Of a DNA stretch of 64,000 nucleotides, positions 1 through 11,496 are shown piece after piece. The position numbers and the translations under genes were made by a program. Below the pieces are notes generated by a model. That model was not told where the DNA came from. It was given only the letters and a program-made list of their open reading frames with translations, and ran no database searches. Origin of the DNA: Straminergon stramineum (Eukaryota > Streptophyta > Bryopsida > Hypnales > Calliergonaceae); contig OY987267.1 in NCBI GenBank assembly GCA_963920665.1, forward strand, positions 8,866,001-8,930,000, read 5' to 3'. How positions within the stretch are numbered: the stretch's first letter is position 1; each line of letters begins with the position of its first letter.

Positions 1-217
1 TAGTTGGAATTTAGTCCTACACATGAGAATTCCTTGTCATTCCTTGGACAATAATTGTCCGTTGCATCGTTCAAGGGTTAATCTATAACATGTTTAGTTT
101 GAAATCATATGGTTACAATTTTGAGAAATTGTTAAAACTAATCCAAATTTGAACCTTTGGGGGGGAGTCAAAGCCAAATTTAAGAAGCTTGAAAGTCTTT
201 GGGCATTTAGGGGTTAA
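1..217. mobile_element. Right end of a TTAA-flanked TIR element (fragment)
   Basis: The stretch ends in GGGCATTTAGGGGTTAA (201-217). This is the reverse complement of the left end of the element at 38029, and the preceding bases (a GAAGCTTGAAAG-like stretch) also resemble that copy. The rest of the element lies outside the window. Confidence 0.5.
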
Positions 218-615
218 TGGGTGTAGTATTAATAATTTGGAGCTTTCAATTGAGATTACATCGAGAATCTTAGGGATATTTTACACCTAGAGGCGAGGCC
301 AATTTCTGGTGTAAGAGGCCTATAATCCTCACTTATGATTGGATAAAATGTTGAAATTGTGCAATCGACCTAACAAAGAATTGGTTCAACTTCTAGGGTG
401 TGAAGTGTCCCTTATGAACAAATCTAATGGATTTGGAGCATCTAGTTGTGAAGAATGTGTTCTTAATTTTAATTTTCCTCAACTATTTGGCAACTTGAAG
501 ATCATATACATTGACCTAATATTTTTCATGTGGTGACCAAAGTTATGGAGCACTTCATTTCCAACTTGATGTTGAATTTTGTGTTGATAAAGAAATTCCA
601 AAAATTCCCTAAATT
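218..615. other. AT-rich intergenic sequence
   Basis: Short open frames only, with no recognisable protein, RNA or clear repeat boundary. Confidence 0.6.
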
Positions 616-899
616 CATTAGAGGAGTTTTGGGGGGTCTAGAGGGCTGGGTGTTCCCTTGGATTCCCAAACCTTGGGATCTACCTCATAGCAGTTGTCTA
701 ATGTGGCACAACAATTGCCACATCACTTTTTTCTTCTTCTTTTTTGAAATTTTTTTTCAACTTTCTTTTACATTTTGAAATTTTTTTTAAAATTCAAAGC
801 AAAAAAAAATTTGACAACGGCCATTCCCACATTGTTGGGGGAACAACGCCAAGAGGAGGCCTAAAACGGCCCTCTAGATCCCCCAAAACTCCTCTAATG
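616..899. mobile_element. MITE with 31-bp terminal inverted repeats
   Basis: The left end (616-646) and right end (869-899) are inverted copies matching at 30 of 31 positions, beginning CATTAGAGGAGTTTTGGGG. The 284-bp element has no coding capacity; its centre is T-rich on one side and A-rich on the other. A diverged relative lies at 45224-45490. The superfamily is not clear because no convincing target duplication is seen. Confidence 0.8.
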
Positions 900-1063
900 C
901 ATAAGAATGTACATAATCAATGACTCTAATGAGCAAGTAGGAGTCGTGCTTCGTGTGCTTGAGAAGTTAGCCAAATATAATTGAAGATAAAGCATTCGTT
1001 GATTGTTTACATGTCATTGTCACTAATTGGTGAAGGAAAAACAAGTGAACTTTGCAACATAAT

Positions 1064-1651
1064 TTAACTCTTAAAGGATTGAAGCACATTACGGGTAAAA
1101 GTCATCAAAATACTACCACTTTGGAGGTAATGAGAAAAAAATGAAAAAATAAATAAATTTAAAAACAAAAATCAACCACACAAATTTATACTCAACTCTA
1201 TAGAATGTGAATAAAATTTCAAAAACTTTGACCCTAGAGATTGAAAGATTATATTGTTTAAAGTTAGAAGAAAAATCTTTTTCCCACTCTTACTTGATAG
1301 GGTCAACAAACTTTAAACTCCTCCTAGAATGAGATTTTGGCACTACACTAACATATGATTATTGTTTTTGGCAGTTTCATCTTGTATCATGTTAATTACA
1401 TACTTGCCAAATTTCAAAAGTAGGAGTTTTGACTATGCTTCCTAGGCTACCTAAAAGTTAAAGGCAACCTAGCTTGTGATCCAAGCCCTTGATGGGAAAA
1501 AAAGGGAAAAAAAAGTATATTTCCATGAAGGAGGTACATGTTCACACCTTATATCAAAATTTTGTGAACATCTTACCAAAATTAGCTTCATGCATAACTA
1601 CTCTAGAATTTTTATGTACATTAAATTGTAACTTGGTCCTTTAGGGCTTAA
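1064..1651. mobile_element. TTAA-flanked TIR element, copy A
   Basis: It begins TTAACTCTTAAAGGATTGAA and ends GGTCCTTTAGGGCTTAA, which are imperfect inverted repeats bounded by TTAA on both sides. The interior aligns along its length with the copy at 41603-42177, including the central motif GATTGAAAGATTATA. It is non-coding and non-autonomous. TTAA at both ends fits a piggyBac-type target duplication (inference). Confidence 0.7.
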
Positions 1652-2568
1652 TGAAGGGGTACATGTTTCACAAAGTTTAATTTGTCAATTGTTAACTTGG
1701 CCAAATTTGATAATTGAATTTGAAGTACAATAGAAGTTCAATTTATTTTGCTACCTACTATATTTGGTATCAAAAAATAGTAGTTTAGCTCTTCATAATA
1801 TGATGGAAAGGAATTGTTGAGAGTTTTCTAGTGGTATATCGCAAGCCAATTTGGATGAAACATCCTCTTGTAGGATTCTATTAACAAATTGACATATCAC
1901 ATTCTAAGTATTAGCAAAATTTAGATTATTTTGAAAACAAGACAATATTCCTTCACTTATTTCCCTACTACTCATAGTAAGATACATGTGTAAGGCAATT
2001 GTATGATCATTGTTGTTGGTAGAGAAATTACCAACTCTAGTAATTGTCTTGAACCAATTGTTTTATGTTGAATGCCTTGGCACATAAAAGTCTATAGTTA
2101 TAACTATTTAATGCAAAATTAGATTACTTTTGCTCAACATGTAAAAAACATGCACTAAATTTCAATAGTAGAAAATTGTATATGGTATATTGATAAGTGT
2201 GTTAGTATACATTAATTTGAATTGCTTTGAAATATTATGGCCTTTGGCATTTAGATAATAACATGTACTAAACTATGTAGTGCTAGCTTAAAATAGCGTT
2301 CATATTCCACTATTGAAATCCTAGATAAAATTTAGAATGTATACAATGACTTGAAACTTTATTGGATTGAATGTAGTAAATATAAAATGCTTAATTTATT
2401 TTTACTTTTTTCTAATAAAAATATTTGCTTTTGAATGAAACTAAAAGAAATAAACTTTGAATTATCTAATATAAGAACGTATTATAAAAATATGCCTTAG
2501 ACATAGACAAATTTCTTGAAGATCAGTTTAATCATTAATTATTAGATATCTTATATTATTAGATATTT
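1652..2568. other. AT-rich intergenic sequence upstream of the secreted-protein gene
   Basis: No long frame or clear repeat. It presumably includes the distal promoter of the gene starting at 2703. Confidence 0.5.
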
Positions 2569-2577
2569 TATAAATAG
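2569..2577 (+). promoter_or_regulatory. TATA box of the secreted-protein gene
   Basis: TATAAATAG lies 126 bp before the ATG at 2703, a usual TATA-to-start-codon distance for a plant gene with a short leader. Confidence 0.55.
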
Positions 2578-2702
2578 ATGAAAATTTAATGCTATATTAT
2601 AGGGATTGCTTGTAGTAACAAATCATTTTGAATATGTTTAATTTTAATTCTACACATGAATAACATAATACTTGTACATAGCATATTAGCATTATTATAA
2701 CA

Positions 2703-3500
2703 ATGAAGTTTATCATTGGTATTCTCTTATTAATAATTATCATGCAAAATTCAATTTTGCTTATTAGTAGTGCTCGTCCTCATCAATTTAAAAAAAATTC
2801 AGAGTCAACTTCTCCATATAAACCAATAGTAAATAATCAACCATCAAAGATAAATAGGAAAAAAAATAGAAGTTTTTTATCTCATAAAATTGATACTAAG
2901 AGTTATAGAACCGGTGATGCAATTAATGGAAGAGATGGTGCCAATGGTGGAATCGATGATATAAGTGGTAAAATACATCATAGAAATATTGAAGCAAATG
3001 ATGCAAGTAATGAAAGAAAGGATGCAATAAATGATGGAAGTGGAGTAGAAGATCAATCTAATTTTTCAACTATTTCTTCACCATTTAGGAAACCAAGAGG
3101 AGTGCTTGGGCGGCCTTTTCCTTTTCGACCACTTCCATTTCGACCATTTCCGTTTCAACCATGTCCATTTCAAGGAGTTGGTCTTGAATTTCCACCATGT
3201 TCAAGAAGTCCATCTCCTAACAATGATTCTCCTACAAGTATTCCTATATCTCCTCCAAATCCCCCTTCTACTTCTCCAACATCTTCTTCAAACAATGACA
3301 AAGATGATAATCATGGGTGTACTTGTTCATGTTTCACTGATGAAGATTCATCTTGTAATTGCTCATGTTTTGTAGTTCCTACTAATAGCTCTACTTCTAC
3401 TATAGGTAATTCTACTTCTCCAACTCAATCCCTTCCTGGTGATTCCCCAACTCAATCTTTAAAGGTTTCTTCTCCTCCTATTCCTCCATCTTCTCCATAA
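2703..3500 (+). CDS. Putative secreted Pro/Ser-rich, Cys-clustered protein (265 aa), family unknown
   Basis: I do not recognise a family. The first ~24 residues are a strong signal peptide: one lysine, then a run of Ile/Leu ending ISSA. After it comes an Asn/Asp/Lys-rich segment with several D-A/G-I/N-N-G/D-type repeats (about 70-115). Next is a Phe-Pro-Arg/Gln repeat (138-158, units like PFRPLPFRPFPFQ), then Ser/Pro/Thr-rich sequence. Two CxCSCF clusters follow at 206-211 and 218-223. The C-terminus is Pro/Ser-rich, like extensin or arabinogalactan backbones. There are eight cysteines in all, six in the CxC clusters. The frame is uninterrupted and has a TATA box upstream and AATAAA-like signals about 90-100 bp past the stop. 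Codon use is very AT-rich, unlike the genes in the two islands. It is probably extracellular; a real, lineage-specific gene is likely but unproven. Confidence 0.55.
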   Translation: MKFIIGILLLIIIMQNSILLISSARPHQFKKNSESTSPYKPIVNNQPSKINRKKNRSFLSHKIDTKSYRTGDAINGRDGANGGIDDISGKIHHRNIEANDASNERKDAINDGSGVEDQSNFSTISSPFRKPRGVLGRPFPFRPLPFRPFPFQPCPFQGVGLEFPPCSRSPSPNNDSPTSIPISPPNPPSTSPTSSSNNDKDDNHGCTCSCFTDEDSSCNCSCFVVPTNSSTSTIGNSTSPTQSLPGDSPTQSLKVSSPPIPPSSP

Positions 3501-6420
3501 TCTTCTTCATGCATGTAAATAATTCTCAATTAATTAGAAATTTTTTCCTTAATTACCTTTCCAATTATTTTCTTTAGATATAGAATAAAAAAATTTAATA
3601 AAATATCTAAATGGATCAAGGGGAGATTGAACCACACATGTATACAAAAATATGAATTTATTATACAATAATTTGTATTCTACACTTCCAATTCTATCTT
3701 CAATTGAGATGACAATAAATTGAAAAAGTACTATTGTAATAGTATAAAGTTAAATTCTTTTGTTAGTTATTTTCAAAGTAATGACATATTGAAGTATTTA
3801 TTTTAATTTGCAATCTAATGAATAAAAATCCTCATTAAATTAAGGTTCCAAAGGCTCAAGCTTTGCCTTGTTAATGTATTATAATAAAATGGTTGAATTT
3901 ATAGTCATCTATTTACAACTTGTAAACAAAATACCACATGTTTTTTGCACTATTTCAATGGTATATGAAAACTCTAACTTTGTTAATCTTTGAATGTAAA
4001 CATTTCATAATTCAAAAGCTTTATAGCTTTCAACATGCTTGCATAAATCAAAATTTTAAGAATTCATCACCAACATGTTTCAATCAATTACTATGTGAAG
4101 AAAAAAAGATCAAAGATCAAAATTGCCTAAAATTAGAGAAATAAAGCTAGATGTTAAGATCTTAAACAATAGATGAATACAAATATGACCCAAGAATGTA
4201 AAGTTTTGATATTTTCATCCATGTCAATGTGTGGATTTTTGTGTTAGTACTCTTACATTTGTGAAGAAGACAATATAGATTTTTAATCATTTCTTTGCTA
4301 ATATTCTGTAGTTTAAGGGGATGACTATTTCACCTAAAAAAGTAACTTCTTCAATTCAATAATGATCTATCAAGAGCAACATGAATAAATGCATAAAATG
4401 AAAATTTTATAAAATCACCATAGTTAAAACTAAAAAATTTAAATTGAAAAGAAAAAAATCAATTGAAAATTACACATCTTCACTCTTTCATCAATTTTAG
4501 AAGGAATTTCTATTTTTTATTTTCAAATGTTTTTAGAAAAGAAGAATTCAAGGGATTAATTTATATGAAATTCTTTGATTAAGCTGCAAGGTAATTGGAT
4601 CTATTGATTCCAACCTATTTCTAAAATCAATCCCAAACAATTCTTGTCCATAATGTATAAACTTTGTTAGGGCAAGATGTCCTTTGAAATTCTTAGTACT
4701 TTGAAATTCAAAGTTTTTCATACAATGTCTAAAGTGCATGCTAAGAGAATCCAACAAAATTTTAATAGTTTGACAAGAAAGTTTAACTATCGAACCATGC
4801 TCAAATGCATATTTCTTGCAATTTTATAGGTAGTTATTTCAACCCTTGAAAAAAAGTCCATTTGTCCCTTTAGTGAATGATTGAAGGTTGGTCAGATTAT
4901 TGTATTCACAATATTTAGTGTGATTTCGTGAAATTGTGTTTAACCTTGGAGCGCTCCAATGTCCAAGAAGTAGACGACAAATAGATTGAAATTGTTGTAT
5001 TTTCTCATTACTTCTTGAATGAAAGTCATCCTAATTTGTGGAGATACTTTATCAAGTTGTTATCCTATCTAAGGGTTGGATTTGGTATTACTAGTGTATA
5101 TATTTTTCTAAAATTTACTAATGTGCAAGTCGTCAAATTGCATTGACTTTAGTTCAAAATTGGATTTGCCAAAATCAGGTCATAGATTTTAAGAGCACAA
5201 AAATTTCAAAAAATCACCATGTCAAGAGAAACTCATTTCAAATCCATTCCAACAAATTTACACAAAAATAATAATATTTTGCTTGTAGTCGAATTAAGAA
5301 GGAATTTTGAAATTTACCTTTCAAAATTTATAAAAAAATATTGATGATAGCAGTGGTGAATCTAAATATATGGATGGGATCTACAACTCATAATCTACAA
5401 CTTTTGTTTGTATGTCAATTCCAAAATATGCTTCTAAATAGCACTTTATAATGATTTTTCTCAAATTGTTGATTTTGGAGATGAGTCTGAACATTCCAAG
5501 GTTAATTAACAAGGGGATGTAGATAAGCTTTGGGGAATTTATATATTTTTTTCAATTATTGCACTATACCAAAAATTATATTACTTGAAACAAAAATGTT
5601 CCATCTAGAGAAGGGGATCAAAATTGATCATTATTAGTTGTCTTTTGATTTCATATGGGGTAGTTAATTGTATTATAAAAAAAAAAAACAATACAATGGA
5701 GTATTTTTTTACTTGAAGTTTTTATTCTTGATTTTGACATTCAAAATGATTTCTTTTGGTTTTGAGCAAAACTAAAAAGATGAATCTTTTGAATTTTTGC
5801 TTTTAAACCACTTGAAAATTTTGAAAATTCCTAAAAGTGAACATTTCTATTGAAGTTGGAAGTTGAAGATCTATAACCATGTCTCTAGATATAAAGTGAT
5901 ACAAAAGTTTTCTTCATGTTGGAATGTTCTTTACTAATAATGCTCTTCACTTATGCCAACTCTTCAAATGAATCATATAGAGAGAGAACACAGAGTACAA
6001 TATCGTACATTACCCCCTTAACAAGTAATTTCTAATAGTACTATAACCATTCACAACTACGTCAAAGCGAATCTAATGGAAATTCCTCCTCAACCCATCG
6101 GAGGGGAGGGTAAGTACAATGTATGTCCATACCATTTGAAAATAAAGACTAAGCAACTTACAAGAGAGCACCAGGTCATTGTGAGAATCTCATGACTACC
6201 TATTTAAGGATTTCAAGGTTGTTGAGAAAAAAAATTCAAAAGTAACGTTGGAATCATATGTTGATGGAAAGTAACGTAAGTGTTGAAGAAGGATAATGAC
6301 CGAATTGGAAACTATCCTATTAGTATAATAAGTTCGTTCCAAGGGAGATTGTCAAGTAGGATAACTCCATGCTAATAGGTTCTATATCTAAAATCAAATA
6401 TCTTGACTTATTCAATAACC
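3501..6420. other. AT-rich intergenic sequence
   Basis: About 30% GC by eye, short frames only, many homopolymer runs. Nothing recognisable apart from the short 3' flank of the secreted-protein gene. Confidence 0.55.
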
Positions 6421-7060
6421 CAACTTGGAATTCCATACCCAAAAACATAACTACAACGACACTACAAACCAAATTTAGATGTTGACTTAAATTAGTACAA
6501 GTCACATTCCATCAAACACACCAATTTAGCTTAAATACTTTATTATTTTTATTTCTAAATTGGTGATAAAATCACCATTACAATCTATATTTTTCTCTTT
6601 ATTTTCCACTCACTTTCTCATTCTTCTCAACACACTTCATTATAAACTTCTCCCAATTGCAAACATCCAACTAGGACATAAACACACAGTCCCAAAACAC
6701 TCAAACATCACACATCCAACCAAATAACACACACACACACACACACATATCCAATTTGGAAACACTTCCAAAACAAAGAAATACACAGCTTCACCAAGCT
6801 GGGACACGACTGGACTCACTCAACAGACGGTCCAGACAAATGAAATAAAAACCAGACCAAATAGGAATTCCAAACTTGGCAGTTACCAATTTGGAAGAGA
6901 CAACTCAACCACCAATTAACTACCAAATTGGAACTACCAAGGCAATTGTACAACTACACATAAAATATCCAAATTGGAATTAACTTCTAAACAATCAACC
7001 AACTGGACTTGACATACACACCACATACAATCCGACTTGGACTAAATCAGCACCCAATTT
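6421..7060. repeat. Field of scattered CCAAWTTGGAA-like palindromic words
   Basis: About ten variants of CCAA(A/T)TTGG(A/C) occur at irregular spacing, for example near 6425, 6751, 6885, 6922 and 6968. The background is C/A-rich, quite unlike the neighbouring T-rich DNA. No coding frame is supported. Confidence 0.4.
6727..6747. repeat. (AC)10 microsatellite
   Basis: Uninterrupted AC dinucleotide run. Confidence 0.95.
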
Positions 7061-7819
7061 GCAATACAGATGTAAACTATTCAAAACTTGGCTGGAAAGC
7101 CAGACCATCCCAATTAAGAAACCATCCATCCAAATCGCACAATGACACTCCACATTCATTCAACATCCAAAAACACACCAAATAGAATTCAATTAACCCG
7201 TTAAAACACACACTTAAGACACAAAAAATGCAAACAATTAAGTCAAAAACAATAAAAAAACACTTCAAAATCAACCAAAAATTTACAAGAAAAAATCCTA
7301 ATCGGCATTCTACAGGAAGCAAGAATTGTCTACTTTTTGCATATTCCTAGTTCTACTAATATGTTGGTTTGAATAGTCCAAGCTCTGGAAAGAAGGAGAG
7401 TGTAGACACTTCATGAATGTAACCGTAGTAGGATCATTATTTCCAAGATAAACCAACACCGTCCCAACTTGTAGGACCGATCAATAAGGTAATGCAAAGT
7501 AAAATTATACTACTAAAGAATGCATTAATCATGAGTCATGAGATTGATGATGAAACTTATACAAACTGATGAAAATGTAATACTAAATATTTCATGACGG
7601 CTAGTAACCCCAAATCCAACAACTTAACACATTCAAATGTTCCCTTGTTCTATTGCAAAAGTAAAGGATCAAGGTATAGGAGCTAGAGCAAGTAGTGATC
7701 CTACCATTTGTTTTTTGCAAGAAAGTTGGAAAGCAAGCTCCTCATCTACGCCTATGCAAGCCAACAAACAAAAAGTATGTTAGTTTACATGCATGAGGTG
7801 TCTTCAAAGCTTTCCTAGT

Positions 7820-8150
7820 ACTATAACAAAACATGGTAAAAAGACCACACTCAAAATCAAGTGTGGTTTTTTTGACAGTGGTTTTGTACAAGCCCACTAT
7901 GCACGTAGCCAACAATTTTTGCAATTTTTGGTGTAATTTTTTTAAATTTGGGGGCATGTAATACACTATTGAAAATTTCTTTTTAAGACCTTTCCAATGG
8001 TATATTACACACCCCAAAATTCCCAAAATTGCAATTGAAAACCACAAAAGAAGCTAAAGGCCTACTATGTGTGCATGCACAAAGGGGTGGTCAAAAGAAC
8101 CATACTCAATTTTGACTGAGTATTTTCTTACCATGTTTTGTTATAGTGTA
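7820..8150. mobile_element. MITE with ~90-bp terminal inverted repeats
   Basis: The ends read ACTATAACAAAACATGGTAA on the left and its reverse complement on the right. Similarity between the arms continues with substitutions for about 90 bp. The centre contains a second, weaker inverted pair around TGTAATACACTATT and its partner. Non-coding. The target duplication could not be fixed. Confidence 0.75.
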
Positions 8151-9037
8151 GTTGTTATCCTTGTCACCAAATTCAAGTAAAAAATCAATTGAAAGTAAAA
8201 TAAACATGCCCATTGAAACCCATTGAAGACCATTTTAAACTAGTAAAGAACACTCTCTAATGTGTGAAAACTTGTTCCCTGTAGTTGTCCAAGGGAGCTT
8301 TGTGATGTTGTGATGAAGCCATTGCATAAAATGCAGCTCTTGCACGCACTGTTTCCTAGGTAGTAATAGCACTTACACAATTAGCCACAAAGTGATAATC
8401 ATAAAAGATTGCACTATGGGTTGATTATTGGATTTTGAACAAGCTTCTCGAGGTGGTCAATAGGTATAGGTAGTCTTCCAGTCAAGCTTTTGCTAATCAT
8501 CCATTTGTCTTCTAAGTATTGGTGGGAGAGATGACAATGAGGTCAAATTGGGGTGTTAAACTCCATATAATACTATGAGTATACTTTCACACAAGGACTT
8601 ACTGTATGGTTGTGGTATTACCTTGTATTCATGTCCTTAGCATCCTTAATAGCTTTCAGTTTGTGCAGGAGTATAATTTGTTAGTTTATGGTAGTGTGAC
8701 TATAGTTTGTACAAACCTTGCCACTTTTTGTCACAACTAGGGGAGTTTTCCGTATGTGCTTCTTGATGATAGTATAAAATAATAATCCCATAATTATGAG
8801 AGAAAGAGACATGCACTTCTATTCTAAATGTTTCAAATATTTCAAGTATAAGAATTGAATTCTCTTCAATTTTCTCAAAAAAATCATGATAATTTGAAAT
8901 TTTCACAAAAATATTTGAGCATATATTAAACATGTTATTTCATCTCTAAAATATAAAAATTTCACCCATAAATAGTGATACATATATGAGAGTTGTGAAG
9001 TTTGAGTCACATTCATGGACTTCGTCCATTAATAGGA
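8151..9037. other. AT-rich intergenic sequence
   Basis: No gene, RNA or element boundary recognised. Confidence 0.5.
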
Positions 9038-9393
9038 TTAACTCTTAAAGGACATTCCATGCCCCTTGAGCCTTATGTATAGAGAATAACCGGAATTGTG
9101 AAATCTATTATGAATGTCTCTTTTCAAAAATTGTCGTATTTTTCTCCTCATACCCACAGGCATTGAATGTGGTTCTCCCTTTGTTAAGTTCTGATCACCA
9201 GAAGGGACAAGTCAGGGCGGTTGTTTGTTGAAGGTGCTCAACCAAGGGCCTTTAAGTTGAGAGTAGAACTGTTCATCAAATGCAATTTTCTCACTTGCCT
9301 AGGAATTTGGTTCTCCTACTTGCTTGGTTTGAAATCACATTGACAAATTCCTCAAACTACACTTGAGGAATGAAAATGTCCTTTAAGGCTTAA
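9038..9393. mobile_element. Short TTAA-flanked TIR element, copy B
   Basis: It starts TTAACTCTTAAAGGACATT and ends with the inverted AATGTCCTTTAAGGCTTAA, TTAA at both edges. The termini match the larger elements but the interior differs. At 356 bp it looks like an internally deleted, non-autonomous derivative. Confidence 0.6.
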
Positions 9394-10018
9394 GTATTAC
9401 CAAGGTAATGACCAAAAATTCTCAAAATCAAGTTAGCACAGTTCATTCCAAAAGTTTCTTCAGACACTTTTAGTCCTCAACATCCTTACCGGATTAAGTT
9501 ATTTGATGCGTGGACACTTGAGTGTCAACTACATTATGTAGAACTTATGTAGAACTAGTCAAGGGCCTCGTCATTTCTATCAAGGCTAGCAAGCTTTGGG
9601 AATTGAACCGCTTTAGAAGTAACATTGGACTGGGCCTGTTTCTAAGCATATACAATGACACTGAAACTTCAAAAGCCAATCTGTGTGTAGCAAAGTGCCA
9701 TTGCTTCAGAGCCATGTCAAGAAAAGAAAATTGTACAGATCTGTATACATAACCGAACCGCAAATGGAAGTACTCAAGTATGATGAAATTTCTGCCGAAG
9801 TTTGGCAAGTTTGTGAAGAATCTCCGGAAACTGAATTTCAATTCCTTCCCAGCTGATATTCGGTTGTAAGAAAACCGAATTCAGTTTCAAGCAAAGTAAC
9901 TGTAGGCCGAACAACACCGCCCTAGAGAGAATGCACCAGAGGGCAAATTTCGATAGATAAGTTCCCTCTCTTTTGTCGACAAAAAAGTCCTTTACATTGT
10001 ATTTCGCCTAACAGGCAT
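9394..10018. other. Intergenic sequence, probable 3' flank of the Cys-rich exon
   Basis: Higher GC than the desert. An imperfect inverted repeat (GAAACTGAATTTCAATTCC against ACCGAATTCAGTTTC) lies near 9828-9893. Overlapping frames on both strands show no recognisable protein. Confidence 0.4.
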
Positions 10019-10276
10019 CTAGACCTTGAATTGTTGGCGAACTATTCCACAGCAGCCTTGACACGTAAGGTCTTGGGTCAAGTAAATGCGCTTGCACTCA
10101 ATAGTTTCATCGTCGTTCTTTGAGAAGGTGAAATGTGCAGGTTCAGAATGCCAACCGCGCAAATTACTGGGCACGCATTGCCATGAGCAAGTGTACGCTC
10201 CCGGAGAAAGTGAGCATATGAATTCGCCTTCATTGATGCAGCACACATTCTTCAACGGCGCAACCTTTGGGAACCT
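10019..10276 (-). CDS. Candidate terminal exon of a Cys-rich protein, 5' exons not found
   Basis: On the minus strand an acceptor (CTGCGTTTGCAG) precedes an open stretch of about 85 codons ending in TAG. It encodes a peptide with nine cysteines: a CC pair, later spaced Cys around SPGAYTCSWQC, a polar middle with FSKNDDETIEC, and a final CQGCC. The even spread of Cys suggests a disulfide-rich fold, but I recognise no family. The frame runs on upstream past the acceptor for about 20 codons without a signal peptide, so an upstream exon is expected between about 10330 and 11450. I could not identify one with matching phase. It lies downstream of the EVE gene on the same strand. It may be part of a gene, a relic or chance. 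Confidence 0.35.
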   Translation of the reverse strand, partial: RFPKVAPLKNVCCINEGEFICSLSPGAYTCSWQCVPSNLRGWHSEPAHFTFSKNDDETIECKRIYLTQDLTCQGCCGIVRQQFKV

Positions 10277-11496
10277 GCAAACGCAGAAACTATGGTAAGC
10301 AAATCCTGCGTTTGCCAATCGAAGACAAAGCATCACAGATACAAGCGCGATTCTAAGTGATGACCATCAACCCTAATGTTGAAAGAGGACCAAGTAACGA
10401 CAAGTACCTATGTTTCTCAAATCTTCGGCTTGCAGAGATGATCGAAAAACAGCAATAGAATCAAAATTGAAATGAAGTCCAAAACAGATTACTATGATTT
10501 TCCAAAAATCTAAGACGCACATTTAAATCTTATCCTTGGAAGTCCATGAATATAGATCGTGAATATTTCTAGCAGTGCCAAAAATCCTGAGAAAGTTTTC
10601 TAAAGAAGGGCTTAAGTTCACGTCTTCATGCACCTCATCTCACGCTACTGCTGCTTACACTCAATCCTGAACTCCAATAAGCTCGGATTCAGTGCTTCTC
10701 AGGACTGTTAATTATATACTCGGATATTCAACGATAGAAAAATAGTAATCAATGCAGATAAATCTTGTTAAAATAAGCACACTGATATGGACTACACTAT
10801 CTTGAACCAGGACCAAGACAACAAACAATATGCCATACCGAGAAACCACCGTGTCGTATCGCCTCAACTCTGATGCGAAATGAAGAGAACCATTGAAGCC
10901 GTCCAGGTTGGGACTAATCGTTTCAAGCTAACGATTCAATTGAAAATTGATAGGTACACTCCCCCAAGGCACCTTGACAGACATTCCATATCCTCTAAAA
11001 CGGTTCTCATGAAGTCACATGCTTACAAAGACTCACAAACTATGGAAATGTGAAAATTAGCTACCTCATAGAAATTCTTGCAATCTCGAAAACTGCAGTG
11101 CTGATCGTTTCGCAATTATCACTGTTTGGAACCTAAAGACTCGAGAATGAAGTGAGTACTAAGGGTCAATCGATAGTCCATTGCATGAACTGCCTAAGAT
11201 GTGCAAAGGGAATTCACATATATTACAGCCCTGCCACAGAGAATTGGATTCAAAGTGCCTGTTAGAGAGTAGATTGGAACTGGAGATGCCCGAAAAGTTG
11301 AAGATATCTCCGGAGAGCTCAAAAATATAACACACAATACGGTTGCTGTCATATCTCACCATGTGCCAGTTGGACAAAATCATGCGTTCTTGTTCAAACC
11401 CGCTTCAAATGAAGGTCTTCTTGCCAGGCTAATGCAAGTGCAACAACAGGAGAAGAAGAGAAGAGAGAGAGTGGCCGGTGATCCTCAGGTTAGGGT
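10277..11496. other. Region between the Cys-rich exon and the EVE gene
   Basis: Probably holds the EVE 3' UTR (nearest 11496) and possibly the missing 5' exons of the Cys-rich gene. A 74-codon minus-strand frame at 11159-11383 has no recognisable features. Confidence 0.4.

Noticed and set aside
5950..6260. Possible LTR-retrotransposon border (GTTCTCTCTCTATATGA-like on the minus strand)
   Set aside because: No matching second LTR, primer-binding site or polyprotein frame could be found.
7077..7322. 81-codon minus-strand frame rich in Leu, Phe and Cys
   Set aside because: Composition follows the C/A-rich plus strand; no ATG context, signal or domain support.
11159..11383. 74-codon minus-strand frame
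   Set aside because: Lies just past the EVE stop, no domain, no splice sites linking it to a gene; probably 3' UTR.
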